From NCBI GenBank assembly GCA_019359035.1, contig JAHHIC010000051.1, forward strand, positions 30,146-94,145: DNA of 64,000 nucleotides, written 5' to 3'. The translations under genes and the position numbers were made by a program. The stretch comes from Scytonematopsis contorta HA4267-MV1 (GTDB lineage Bacteria; Cyanobacteriota; Cyanobacteriia; Cyanobacteriales; Nostocaceae). Under the pieces are notes generated by a model that had not been told where the DNA came from, made no database searches, and saw only the letters and a program-made list of their open reading frames with translations. The first letter of the stretch is position 1. Each line of letters opens with the position of its first letter. Below, one piece after another: positions 26,816 to 36,553 of the stretch.

Positions 26816-27421
26816 TCACTTCATACCAATAGATATTTGTTTATCTATCACTAATGGAATCGATTCTAAGGTTTCATCAACTACAAGCGATGCAGTTATG
26901 GTGTAATTAAAAGCGGCTTTGGGTTTTCCTCCTATTGCTTGCCAGAATTCACCAATACTGTTCAACAAAGTTGGACGTAAAGTAAGAGCTTTCATCGGAA
27001 ATTCTTGATTAATCAGACTTCCTTGTAATACAGCCTGGGGAATTTCAGTATAACGAGCGAGTACTTTCATTACTTCTCCTAGTAAGAGGTGTTCTGTCCG
27101 TAAATCCGGCGTTTCGCCCCCCGCCCAAGCTGTTACAAGATAAGAACAATCTATTCTAAGTGGCGCAAGCTTTCTCGATGCTGAGTCACTAGTTCTCTGT
27201 TCTACCAAGCGCTCGCTATTACGCAATCCTAAATTCTCTCGCACATCGTAGAGAAATAGTCCAATTGCAGGTCTAGGTACGTGTCTTGCAAATTCAGTGT
27301 CAGGTGTAGCAAAACTGATATGCAGTGTTGCTGTAGCATCTGAAGTTGTTGGCGATACCAAGTTTGTTGGCAATTGGCGTTTGAGCAACTCTTCGATAGT
27401 CCTATCGATATCGTGAAGCAT
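26816..27421 (-). CDS. Tail terminator, DUF4255 family (Afp16-like)
   Basis: 201 residues. The start (LHDIDRTIEELLKRQLP), RPAIGLFLYDVRENLGLRNS and RIDCSYLVTAWAGGETPD are characteristic of DUF4255 proteins, which cap the end of tube and sheath in eCIS particles. It is the first gene of the eCIS run. The 263-bp gap to the sheath gene has no coding frame of note and may contain an extra promoter for the abundant sheath and tube proteins. Confidence 0.86.
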   Translation of the reverse strand: MLHDIDRTIEELLKRQLPTNLVSPTTSDATATLHISFATPDTEFARHVPRPAIGLFLYDVRENLGLRNSERLVEQRTSDSASRKLAPLRIDCSYLVTAWAGGETPDLRTEHLLLGEVMKVLARYTEIPQAVLQGSLINQEFPMKALTLRPTLLNSIGEFWQAIGGKPKAAFNYTITASLVVDETLESIPLVIDKQISIGMK

Positions 27422-27920
27422 TGCTGGAGTTCCTGTAACTCTTAAGTTGGCAGATGTAACAAATGCTCTCTATGTATAAGATGATGAACTAGTTTAAGAA
27501 TACAATTAAAACAGAGGTTTTAGACTGAAAGTTTTTTTAACTTGAAGGCAGCTAGATACTCTCTATTGTTTTTAATAATACAATCAAACGAGACTATCTT
27601 ATCTGCTGGAATAAATTAAATAAAGTACCCTTATCTTTTCTTAACTTTCTTAACTTCACTATAAATTATAGATACTTTAGAATGAGCTCTAACTATTAGG
27701 CAGTGGGAAAGCCTTTAATGGTAATGCTTCTGTTTTCATCGGACAAGCTAAATTTATTTCTATTCAGGATATATTTTTTGATACTGAAATAAAAATCACC
27801 TCCCCATACGGTTTTTATCTCCGTAGGCATTATTTGATAAAGGCGAAAGAAGTAATCACACTTAACTTATCAGATATTCTCTGACGTGTAATTTTAGATT
27901 GCCATCCTTACATATAACCA

Positions 27921-27934
27921 CTAATGAACATTAG
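27921..27934. promoter_or_regulatory. Palindrome CTAATGAACATTAG, candidate operator
   Basis: The 6-bp arms of the dyad match the sites at 3230 and 28048; the two central bases differ. A CATCCTTACATAT stretch precedes it, resembling the lead-in of the other copies. It lies about 500 bp upstream of the DUF4255 gene and about 250 bp upstream of the kinase gene. Confidence 0.5.
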
Positions 27935-28047
27935 GAAATTCGTAAAGTTTTGTTACGATAAATTTTGGTTACAGAGCAGCCCTGAATAAATTATGTAAAT
28001 ATTTTTACAAACCATATTAAGTTAGCATCCTGGTATGTATATTGCTA

Positions 28048-28061
28048 CTAATGACCATTAG
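28048..28061. promoter_or_regulatory. Palindrome CTAATGACCATTAG, candidate operator
   Basis: Third copy of the dyad, 121 bp upstream of the kinase ATG. It shares GCTA before and GAGTTTA after with the copy at 3230, so the conserved segment is longer than the dyad. Confidence 0.55.
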
Positions 28062-28182
28062 GAGTTTATAAAGATATGTTGTAGCAAGTCCTACAATCTG
28101 ATATAAGTAATAGGAGGGCAATCTGGGTATTTTTGAGCAACGGCAAGATTTACAGCAAAGTTAAGGGGGAATATTCATAGTT

Positions 28183-31100
28183 ATGTTAGTGATTTCTGAT
28201 ATTTTGGTTACTAGCAAAATCTATGAAAGTTCTAATTCCCTAGTTTATCGAGGCATTAGGAAGAAAGATAATCAACCTGTTGTTATCAAAATTTTAAACG
28301 CAGCTTACCCCACGCCAGAATTGCTTAGTCGGTATAAACAGGAATTTGATATTACCCACAACCTAGAACTGACAGGAGTTATAAAACCTTATAGCTTAGA
28401 GAAATATCAAAATACTTTAGTGATTGTCTTTGAGGACTTTGGGGGTGAGTCATTAAAAATACTAATGTCAGAGCGAAGATTTACCATAGAAGAATTTTTG
28501 AGAATTGCGATTAAAATCTCTGCCGCTTTAGGTCAAATACATGGAGCTAATATCATACATAAAGATATTAACCCTTCTAATATCGTTTTTAATAGAGCTA
28601 CCCAAGAACTTAAAATCATTGATTTTGGAATTTCTAGTATTTTATCGCGAGAAAATCCCATAATTTGTAATCCTAATATTTTAGAAGGCACCCTGGCATA
28701 TATATCACCAGAACAAACGGGTAGAATGAATCGAATAGTCGATTACCGTACCGATTTTTACTCACTGGGTGTAACTTTTTATGAACTATTAACCCATAAA
28801 CTGCCTTTTAACGCATCGGATGCAATGGAATTAGTTTATTCTCACATTGCTAAACAACCCATTAGCCTAGAAAAATTAAATTCAGACATTCACCGAAAGC
28901 TTGCAGAAGTAGTAATAAAATTATTAGCTAAAAGTGCTGATGATAGATATAAAAGTGCTTATGGAATTCAAAAGGATTTAGAGAAAATTCTGACAAATTT
29001 AAACTCCATTATTAATTTAGATAATATCACATTAGGTGAATTTGATATTGACGGGAAATTAAATATTTCACAAAAATTATATAGTAGAGAGAAAGAAATA
29101 CAAACTTTAATATCAGCCTTTAACCGCATAGCTTGTCCGGAGGAGATACCTGCGAAAGCAACAGATAAGACTCAATCCCAAATTGAAATGATACTAGTTT
29201 CTGGTTATTCTGGAATTGGTAAAACAGCTTTAGTACGGGAAATATATCCAGTAATTACCAATTCTAAAGGCTATTTTATCTCCGGGAAATTTGACCAGCT
29301 ACAGCGACACATTCCATATAGTTCTCTGATTACAGCTTTACAATCTTTAATCCAGCAATTGTTAACAGAGAGTGCCGAAAAAATAGCTGAGTGGCGAGAA
29401 AAAATCTTAGCCGCGTTAGGTCAGCAAGGCAAAATTATTATTGATGTAATTCACGAATTAGAACTAATTATAGGCAAACAGCCTGATGTGTCAGAACTAG
29501 AGCCAACAGAATCGCAAAATCGTTTTAATATATTATTTCAGAATTTTATCAGCGTTTTTATACAAAATAAACAGCCTTTAGTCATTTTTTTAGATGACTT
29601 ACAGTGGGTAGATTCCGCTTCATTAAAACTAATTAAACTGTTGATGACAAATACTTCTGAAGGACTATTGCTGATTGGGGCATATCGTGATAATGAAGTG
29701 AGTATCGCTCATCCCTTAATGCTGACAATAGACGAAATTAAGCAGTTCGGAACTACTATTAATCATATTTGTTTGACGCCTTTAGATTTAAATGATGTCA
29801 CCCAGCTAATTGCGGATACCTTGAACTGCACAATAGACAAGGCAAAGTTACTGGGAGAATTAGTTAGCGAGAAAACGGCTGGGAATCCATTCTTTATCAA
29901 TGAGTTTTTGAAATCTCTTGATACACGCAAGCTTCTCCAATTTGATTTACATAGAGGAGAATGGAATTGGGATTTAAAAAAAATTAAAGGAGCAGCAATT
30001 ACAGATAATGTAGTTGAGCTAATGTCTAGCAAAATTCAAACACTTCCAGAGTCAACGCAAAAACTTTTAAAGTTAGCTGCTTGTATTGGTCATCAATTTG
30101 ACTTAAATACATTGTCTATCGTGTATGAAAAATCTTTACTATCTACCGCCTCTGAACTATGGGAAGGAGTTCAGTTAGGGCTAATTATGCCAATTGGTAA
30201 TGCATATAAATTATTGGCAGTCGTTGAATTTTCTGATAAATTAAAGATAATATATCAGTTTTCACATGACCGAGTACAGCAGGCAGCTTATGCGTTGATT
30301 TCTGAAGATACTAAACATTCAGTTCATTGGCAAATCGGGCAACTAATACTAAAAAACACTCCGAAGGCAACCTTAGAAGAGAAAATATTTGATATTGTTA
30401 ATCAGTTAAATGCTGGTATTGGGTCAATCACAAATAGCTGCTTTTCAGATGTTGTTTTACAAGAAAAAAAAGATGAATTAGCTAATTTCAACTTGATTGC
30501 GAGTAAAAAAGCCAAGACATCAGCCGCAAATCAGCTAGCTTTCAGTTATTTACAAGTAGGAATAGGTTTGCTATCTAGGGATAGCTGGGAGAAACAGTAT
30601 AATCTTAGCCTACGACTTTACGAAGAGGCTGCTGAAGTTGCTTATCTCCAAGCAAATTTTAAGCAAATGGAAGAATTTATAGATATAGTCACACAAAAAG
30701 TGACAAATATCTTAGATAAAGTAAAAGTATTTGAAGTCAAAATTCTGGCCTATATTGCTCAAAGCAGATGTGTTGAAGCTCTGGATATCGGATTGAAAAC
30801 TCTGGAATTATTGGGATTTAAATTACCCAGAAAACTTCACAAATTGGATGTTTTATTTTTATTGTTGCGGTCAAAACTAATGTTAAACCGTCAACCCATT
30901 GCGAGCTTAATTGATTTGCCAGAGATGTCTCATCCACAGTATAAAGCTGCAATGCGTATTCTTAACAAAATAATATCTCCTACTTACACAGTTGCTCCAA
31001 GTTTTCTGCTACAAATTGTATTTACACAAATTAAATTATCTCTCAAGTTTGGTAATACTGCTGAATCTGCTTTTGCTTATGGCAGCTATGGATTTATTCT

Positions 31101-33921
31101 CTGTGGTATTGTGGGAGATGTTAAATTAGGCCACCAATTTGGTCTAGTAGCACTAGATTTATTGGAACGAATAGATGCTAAAGAAATAAAAGCTAAGACA
31201 GTATTTATAGTACATGGTCTGATTAAACATTGGCTAGAGCCAGTACAAAAAACCCTAGACTCATTACGGGAAACTTATGTACTTGGTCTATCAACTGGAG
31301 ACTTAGAATATGCTGTATATTCATCTCTTTTTTACTGTTTTCAAGCATTTCTTGCTGGTAAGGAGTTGAAGCAGCTAAAATTAGAAATGGAGGGTCATTC
31401 TGAGGTCATGCTTCAGTTGGGACAAGAGAGAAGTTTGTCAATGCATAAACCATTTTATCATGCAATTGTTAATTTAATAAATGATGGAACAAATCCTCAT
31501 TGTTTTATAGATGCTGCTGATGAAAAAGAGATTAAATTCATAAATCATCAAGATACCACAGAACGTGCAGCAATTTATAATACATATTTTGTGCAATTAA
31601 TGCTTTGCTACCTATTTGGAGATTACACCCAGGCGATAGCAAGTGCTAAACTCGCCGAGCAGTATATAGACTCCAGCACCTCTAGTCCAGTAATTCCCAA
31701 TTTTTATTTTTATGATTCTCTTGCACGTCTAGCATTAGTTATAAATAATCCTAAACTGCAATCAAAACAGTCAAAACAATTTATCCAGAAAGTACAGTCA
31801 AACCAGAAAAAAATGCGAAGATGGTCTGATTATGCCCCAGATAATTATTTGCATAAATTTTATTTAGTAGAAGCAGAACTTTTAAGAACTATAAATAATG
31901 ATACTGAAGCGATAGACTACTATAATAAAGCGATTAAACTGGCGAAAAAAAATGAATATCTCCATGAAGAAGCATTAGCGCACGAATTAACTGCCAAATT
32001 TTATCTAAGTCGTGGTCATGATTCGGAAATTGTTGCCCAAGCTTATATGAGCAAAGCCTACTATTGCTATCGACAATGGGGTGCGCGGAGCAAGCTAAAA
32101 GATTTAGAGTCAAAATATCCAAATTTACTTTCTATCAAGATAGAAGAGAAAAAAATAAATATTTTTGATACAAATACTGCTAATACTGAAAGTAGTCAAC
32201 TACTGGATATCACAACAGTAGTTAGAGCATCACAGGCAATTTCTGGTGAAATTATGCTAGATAAGCTCTTAGCGAATCTCCTAAAAATAGTTATGGAAAA
32301 TGCAGGAGCGCAAAAGGGATATCTGATTACATCAAATAATCAAGAACTTTTTATAGAACTAGCTATCACTGCAGAACCAAATTGGCAAGTAGTACGGCAA
32401 TATATCCCTGTTCAAAATAGCCAAATTGTATCCGCTTCGCTAATTAACTATGCAGTTATAACTCAAGAAATTATTGTTATAAACGATGCTCAGCATGATG
32501 AGCATTTTAGATACGATTTTTATATCAATAATCACGAAGTTAAATCTGCTCTTTGTATACCAATTATTAGTCATAATTGTTTAATTAGCATTATTTATTT
32601 AGAAAACAATTTAACTAGTGGAGCGTTTACAAAAGATAGATTAGAAATATTAAGACTACTGTCCTATCAAGCCTCTATTTCTTTAGAAAATGCACGACTT
32701 TATGAAAAATTAGAGTCATATTCACATAACCTAGAACAGGAAGTAAAAAAACGAACGGGGGAATTACAAATAAAAAACGAGCAACTGAAAAAAAGCGAGC
32801 GTCAATTTCAAAATATGGCAGAAAATGTACCAGGGGTGATTTATAGATATGTGCTACATGCTGATAGCTCAGATGAGTTTATTTATGTAAGTTCCAGTTG
32901 CCAAGAGATTTTTGAAGTCACACCCCTAGATTTTCGACAACAGACAAAAGCTATATGGGGAATGGTACATCAAGATGATTTATTATCCCTAAAAAATTCC
33001 CTTGCTAATTCTGCTAAAAATTTAACACCAATATCGTGGGAAGGACGAATAATCACATCATCAGGTAAGTTAAAGTGGATACAAAATATGTCTCGACCAG
33101 AATTACAAGTTAATGGAGATATTATTTGGGATGGTGTAGTTGTCGATATCAGCGACCGCAAACAAGCCGAGGTGGAAATTATTACAGCTTTAGTAAAAGA
33201 AAAGGAATTGGCTGAACTCAGGTCTCGGTTTATTTCCATGACATCTCATGAATTTCATACTCCCCTAAATATTATTAATACTTCTGCACAATTACTGGAA
33301 CGCTATGAGTGGAGTCGAGAAGAACAATTAGAACAATTGCAAAGTATTCGTCAAGGAGTTAAACAAATGACTCAATTAATAGATGGAATATTAAATACTG
33401 CTAGAAATGATATTGCAAAATTACAGTTTAATCCAGTTAGACTAGAGTTAATAGAATTATGCCGAAATATAATTACAGAGATACAATTTGGAGCAAGTAA
33501 TCTGTATGAAATTGTGTTTTCTCACGAAATAATTAATTCTGATAATCAGTCTGATAGTCAGTCTACAAATATGACTGAGTGCATTGTTTATGTAGACCTA
33601 ATACTTATAAAACTAATTATAAATAATCTACTTTCCAACGCTATCAAATACTCGCCTCAAGGTAGTAAACTACAATTAAGTGTAAATCGTTTCGTAAATT
33701 GCATTATTATTGAAGTTCAAGACTACGGTATTGGTATTCCTCTGAAAGACCAGGCTCAAATATTTACACAATTTTATCGAGCTAGCAATGTCGGCTCTAT
33801 TCCAGGAACTGGCTCTGGTCTAGCCATTGTTAAAAAATGTGCTGATTTACATAGTGCGACTGTCACAGTTTTTAGTAAAGTAGGGGTAGGAACTAGTTTT
33901 AAAGTCACTTTACCTTTATAA
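28183..33921 (+). CDS. Trifunctional Ser/Thr kinase - STAND-like ATPase - GAF/PAS sensor histidine kinase
   Basis: 1912 residues. Domains in order: protein kinase (about 8-265; HKDINPSNIVF with catalytic Asp126, then DFG at about 148); predicted ATPase (Walker A GYSGIGKT at about 341-348; Walker B VIFLDDLQWVDS at about 470); a long helical TPR-like region (about 600-1330); GAF (about 1346-1500); a coiled coil; PAS (about 1540-1660); HisKA with phosphoacceptor His1689 in SHEFHTPL; and HATPase (NNLLSNAIKYSP near 1815, DYGIGIP near 1847). Such giant kinases are common in filamentous cyanobacteria; inputs are rarely known. The partner response regulator starts 13 bp downstream. Placement opposite the eCIS and near two palindromes suggests, but does not show, that it governs the eCIS. 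Confidence 0.9.
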   Translation: MLVISDILVTSKIYESSNSLVYRGIRKKDNQPVVIKILNAAYPTPELLSRYKQEFDITHNLELTGVIKPYSLEKYQNTLVIVFEDFGGESLKILMSERRFTIEEFLRIAIKISAALGQIHGANIIHKDINPSNIVFNRATQELKIIDFGISSILSRENPIICNPNILEGTLAYISPEQTGRMNRIVDYRTDFYSLGVTFYELLTHKLPFNASDAMELVYSHIAKQPISLEKLNSDIHRKLAEVVIKLLAKSADDRYKSAYGIQKDLEKILTNLNSIINLDNITLGEFDIDGKLNISQKLYSREKEIQTLISAFNRIACPEEIPAKATDKTQSQIEMILVSGYSGIGKTALVREIYPVITNSKGYFISGKFDQLQRHIPYSSLITALQSLIQQLLTESAEKIAEWREKILAALGQQGKIIIDVIHELELIIGKQPDVSELEPTESQNRFNILFQNFISVFIQNKQPLVIFLDDLQWVDSASLKLIKLLMTNTSEGLLLIGAYRDNEVSIAHPLMLTIDEIKQFGTTINHICLTPLDLNDVTQLIADTLNCTIDKAKLLGELVSEKTAGNPFFINEFLKSLDTRKLLQFDLHRGEWNWDLKKIKGAAITDNVVELMSSKIQTLPESTQKLLKLAACIGHQFDLNTLSIVYEKSLLSTASELWEGVQLGLIMPIGNAYKLLAVVEFSDKLKIIYQFSHDRVQQAAYALISEDTKHSVHWQIGQLILKNTPKATLEEKIFDIVNQLNAGIGSITNSCFSDVVLQEKKDELANFNLIASKKAKTSAANQLAFSYLQVGIGLLSRDSWEKQYNLSLRLYEEAAEVAYLQANFKQMEEFIDIVTQKVTNILDKVKVFEVKILAYIAQSRCVEALDIGLKTLELLGFKLPRKLHKLDVLFLLLRSKLMLNRQPIASLIDLPEMSHPQYKAAMRILNKIISPTYTVAPSFLLQIVFTQIKLSLKFGNTAESAFAYGSYGFILCGIVGDVKLGHQFGLVALDLLERIDAKEIKAKTVFIVHGLIKHWLEPVQKTLDSLRETYVLGLSTGDLEYAVYSSLFYCFQAFLAGKELKQLKLEMEGHSEVMLQLGQERSLSMHKPFYHAIVNLINDGTNPHCFIDAADEKEIKFINHQDTTERAAIYNTYFVQLMLCYLFGDYTQAIASAKLAEQYIDSSTSSPVIPNFYFYDSLARLALVINNPKLQSKQSKQFIQKVQSNQKKMRRWSDYAPDNYLHKFYLVEAELLRTINNDTEAIDYYNKAIKLAKKNEYLHEEALAHELTAKFYLSRGHDSEIVAQAYMSKAYYCYRQWGARSKLKDLESKYPNLLSIKIEEKKINIFDTNTANTESSQLLDITTVVRASQAISGEIMLDKLLANLLKIVMENAGAQKGYLITSNNQELFIELAITAEPNWQVVRQYIPVQNSQIVSASLINYAVITQEIIVINDAQHDEHFRYDFYINNHEVKSALCIPIISHNCLISIIYLENNLTSGAFTKDRLEILRLLSYQASISLENARLYEKLESYSHNLEQEVKKRTGELQIKNEQLKKSERQFQNMAENVPGVIYRYVLHADSSDEFIYVSSSCQEIFEVTPLDFRQQTKAIWGMVHQDDLLSLKNSLANSAKNLTPISWEGRIITSSGKLKWIQNMSRPELQVNGDIIWDGVVVDISDRKQAEVEIITALVKEKELAELRSRFISMTSHEFHTPLNIINTSAQLLERYEWSREEQLEQLQSIRQGVKQMTQLIDGILNTARNDIAKLQFNPVRLELIELCRNIITEIQFGASNLYEIVFSHEIINSDNQSDSQSTNMTECIVYVDLILIKLIINNLLSNAIKYSPQGSKLQLSVNRFVNCIIIEVQDYGIGIPLKDQAQIFTQFYRASNVGSIPGTGSGLAIVKKCADLHSATVTVFSKVGVGTSFKVTLPL

Positions 33922-33934
33922 GTAAACAGCATAA

Positions 33935-34678
33935 ATGAAAAAGAAAATTTTAGTAATCGAAGATGAAAAATTAAGTCGTAACAATTTGATAAAAATTCTC
34001 CGAGCCGAAGCATTCGAGCCTATTGGTGCTGAAAATGGTGCAACTGCTATACAGTTAGCTATAGAGCAAGAGCCTGATGTAATTATTTGCGACATCATGA
34101 TGCCTGAGATGGATGGCTACGAAGTCTTAAAAGTATTGAGACAAGAGCCAAGCACGCTTATGATTCCTTTTATTTTTCTAACCGCTAAAACCGAAAGAGC
34201 GGATATGCGTCAAGGGATGAACTTAGGTGCTGATGATTATCTCACTAAGCCATTTGAAATTGATGAGTTATTAGAAGCAATTGCAACAAGATTAAAGCGA
34301 CAAGAGTTACTTGAAAAACATGCACAAGTTTTAATAGAACAACTGCAACAATCACCAGATATTAACACAAATTTAGCAGATAATCTCGCCTGGGATATAG
34401 AAAAGTTGTATTCGGATTTAGCCGAAGTTAAGCAAAAGCAAAAAAATGCTCAACGACAAATGCGACTAACGCAATTGGAAAAAGCTTGTTTGTTAGAAAT
34501 TTTAAGTGGACATAGTCCTAGTTTTATTGCTAGCCAACTTAATCGACAGCCAAATGGACTTGCGGTTGATTTATCTAGAGGTTTATACCGATATATTGAA
34601 GGGTTGACTGGTCAAAAGCCAAAAAATTGGAGAGATATTCCTTTGTTGCTTTCACAAAAGGGATATTTGACTAGATAA
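33935..34678 (+). CDS. Response regulator, REC plus C-terminal helical output domain
   Basis: 247 residues. The receiver domain (1-120) has the acidic pair near the start (IEDEK), phospho-acceptor Asp53 in ICDIMMPEMDGY, and the LTKPFE lysine. A coiled segment follows, then a C-terminal domain (LTQLEKACLLEILSGHSPSF, then RGLYRYIEGLTGQKPKNWRD) that begins like a LuxR-type helix-turn-helix but continues into a cyanobacterial module with the NWRDIPLLL pattern. DNA binding is therefore not certain. It lies 13 bp after the kinase and must be its cognate partner. Confidence 0.87.
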   Translation: MKKKILVIEDEKLSRNNLIKILRAEAFEPIGAENGATAIQLAIEQEPDVIICDIMMPEMDGYEVLKVLRQEPSTLMIPFIFLTAKTERADMRQGMNLGADDYLTKPFEIDELLEAIATRLKRQELLEKHAQVLIEQLQQSPDINTNLADNLAWDIEKLYSDLAEVKQKQKNAQRQMRLTQLEKACLLEILSGHSPSFIASQLNRQPNGLAVDLSRGLYRYIEGLTGQKPKNWRDIPLLLSQKGYLTR

Positions 34679-34745
34679 TAAAAACTTTGCAAATTTAATA
34701 TCAATATATGAAGTAGAAAAGCACTATTATTAAATGCGTTGACAG

Positions 34746-34782
34746 ACTTTGTGAGTTCGCGAATTACGTGAACCCACAAAGT
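34746..34782. terminator. Interrupted inverted repeat between convergent genes
   Basis: ACTTTGTG and CACAAAGT, with inner GTTC and GAAC arms, form a long hairpin between the response-regulator gene (+) and the Uma2-family gene (-). No strong T-tract, so efficiency as an intrinsic bidirectional terminator is uncertain. Confidence 0.5.
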
Positions 34783-34806
34783 GAAGCAACAATGTAAAGC
34801 AGCAAT

Positions 34807-35703
34807 TTATAAACCTGGTAAGTTTTCCGGGTCGATACCTTGAGACTGCAAGTAAGCAATTAGCCGCTCTTTTTGCTGACGTTCCTGTTCCGCACGCTGA
34901 CTTTCCTGTTCCGCACGCTGACTTTCCTGTTCCGCACGCTGACTTTCCTGTTCCGCACGCTGCCGTTCCTGCTCTGCACGCTGCCGTTCCTGCTCTGCAC
35001 GCTGCCGTTCCTGCTCTGTGCGCTGAGCTTCTAGCTCAACCCGTTCAACTGCCCAGGGTAATAAATTACCATCTTTGTCCCACCAACGTAACCAATAACC
35101 TGTTCGCTCTTCTTTTTTGCCTTGCCAAGTCCCTAAACACAACTCCATTGAATCAACCCAATGACGACCATTCTCATCAGGTAGCTGTAATTTGTAGCGC
35201 CCGTTTTCTAAGGTGTAAAATTCTAATAATCCTCCATTTGGGTCAAAAATTACGTAAACGGGAATCTGCAAGACTTGCTCGTAAAAAAACCATTTCCCTG
35301 GTGGGTAAGTTGGTTTTATGGAATATTCTTCACCCTGGTTATATCCTTCACCTTTAGTGTCAGACAAAAATTCCATCACAACCCCTGGAATTTCGCCTTC
35401 CAAATTAGGTGTATAGCTTTTACGGTCATCTAGAACCTCCTTTACAGCACTCACATAAACCCAGTCTGGCGCCTTAAGTGTAATTTGCTGGTTTAATGTT
35501 GCACAAAGACCAAAGTTTGAGGCTATCAGCATTTGGGGTTGAATATATCCAACAATTTCTAAACTTTCGCGCAAAGCACCAGCCAACAATGGCTGACCTG
35601 TATTTTCCACCGGGTCGTCCTCTAACTTAAAACCATCCGGCAACGCTTCCCAGGATACTACCATTCCAACTAACGATTGAGGTGTACTAAGTTGGGTTGC
35701 CAT
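34807..35703 (-). CDS. Uma2-family (DUF820) putative endonuclease with heptad-repeat tail
   Basis: 298 residues. The N-terminal 200 residues follow the Uma2 family, a PD-(D/E)XK-like fold very abundant in cyanobacteria: GVVMEFLSDTKGEGYNQGEE and YEQVLQIPVYVIFDPNGGLL, with the core D and E visible. Residues about 222-275 are seven tandem RQRAEQE/SQRAEQE heptads, encoded by 21-bp DNA repeats, forming a long charged helix. The end (LIAYLQSQGIDPENLPGL) is a common tail of this family. The biological function is not established. Repeat number is likely variable between strains. Confidence 0.82.
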   Translation of the reverse strand: MATQLSTPQSLVGMVVSWEALPDGFKLEDDPVENTGQPLLAGALRESLEIVGYIQPQMLIASNFGLCATLNQQITLKAPDWVYVSAVKEVLDDRKSYTPNLEGEIPGVVMEFLSDTKGEGYNQGEEYSIKPTYPPGKWFFYEQVLQIPVYVIFDPNGGLLEFYTLENGRYKLQLPDENGRHWVDSMELCLGTWQGKKEERTGYWLRWWDKDGNLLPWAVERVELEAQRTEQERQRAEQERQRAEQERQRAEQESQRAEQESQRAEQESQRAEQERQQKERLIAYLQSQGIDPENLPGL

Positions 35704-36553
35704 TTCTTACCCCTGTGAGTGAATTTTTCTTTATTTTATCGGCATTTTCAGATACGGGCATTAGCCCCAGAATCAGGAGCATTCCAGCACTAACCAGTTC
35801 CCGTTCTAATAATTTCGCTTCAGGAAGTGCTTTTGAATTTACGCATTTTTAATACTATTTTTAAAAGACTCTACGTTGAAGCATTGAACATCAGTACAGA
35901 TGCTCATGTCAATCATGCTTCATAAAATGAATTGTGAACATATTATCTGAACAATTAGCCCTGCTTCTTGCCATCCTACAATTTCAACATCAAAAGTTAT
36001 TTGAGCTATTTGACTGGTAATAATTACAAAAACTCAAAGTCAGTTACTATAGTTAAAACCAATAGAAATAATTTGTTATATTTATTGTTCGCAAAGACGT
36101 TATTATCACATTTTGAGATGAAAGTACTATAGTTAAAACCAATGGAAATGATTTATTATATCTATTTATAGCTTTGAGGCAAAATATAATGTTCCTACCT
36201 TAATTATTATAGTTATAAATAATGTAAATCATTGATTGTATCTATGGTCTGTAAAGCCTGATATATAATGTGTTTACATATTTTAATAAAATTACTCAAA
36301 CAAGTAACGTTAAAATAATTACAATGGTTTCGTACCTTTTTAGCATCGTTATTGAGTTTATATAATCTGTTTACATAACCTGGATTTGATAAATGAATCT
36401 ATTTGTTTTTTTATGGAAAAACACTAACTAGTCCCGTAAAAATTGATGCAAAGGATTTATCTATTCTTAACTGCGGTAAAGATTTATGAACATAATGTTA
36501 CAAAGTTTAGTAATATAGGTTTATTAAACAAATAAGTATTTCTTCTTATTGAC
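35704..36553. other. Gene-free stretch upstream of ndhD
   Basis: 850 bp, very AT-rich, no convincing coding frame. It holds three copies of an element at exact 80-bp spacing (36045-36247) and presumably the ndhD promoter. Confidence 0.6.
36045..36247 (+). repeat. Three phased copies of an approx. 43-bp element, 80-bp period
   Basis: Copies start near 36045, 36125 and 36205. The AGTTA anchors are at 36051, 36131 and 36211, exactly 80 bp apart. Copies 1 and 2 share TACTATAGTTAAAACCAAT and a TTATAT-type end; copy 3 is more diverged. TATAATG-like boxes recur between copies 2 and 3 and after copy 3. Possible tandem regulator sites or tandem promoters for ndhD. Confidence 0.65.

Larger units (their letters stand above)
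27422..28182. other. Divergent intergenic region between eCIS and kinase genes
   Basis: 761 bp without a convincing gene. It should contain the eCIS promoter (leftward) and the kinase promoter (rightward). Two copies of the CTAATGNNCATTAG palindrome lie at 27921 and 28048. Confidence 0.6.

Noticed and set aside
36045..36247. Possible degenerate CRISPR array
   Set aside because: Only three copies, decreasing similarity, 80-bp period and no dyad or cas genes; better read as regulatory repeats.
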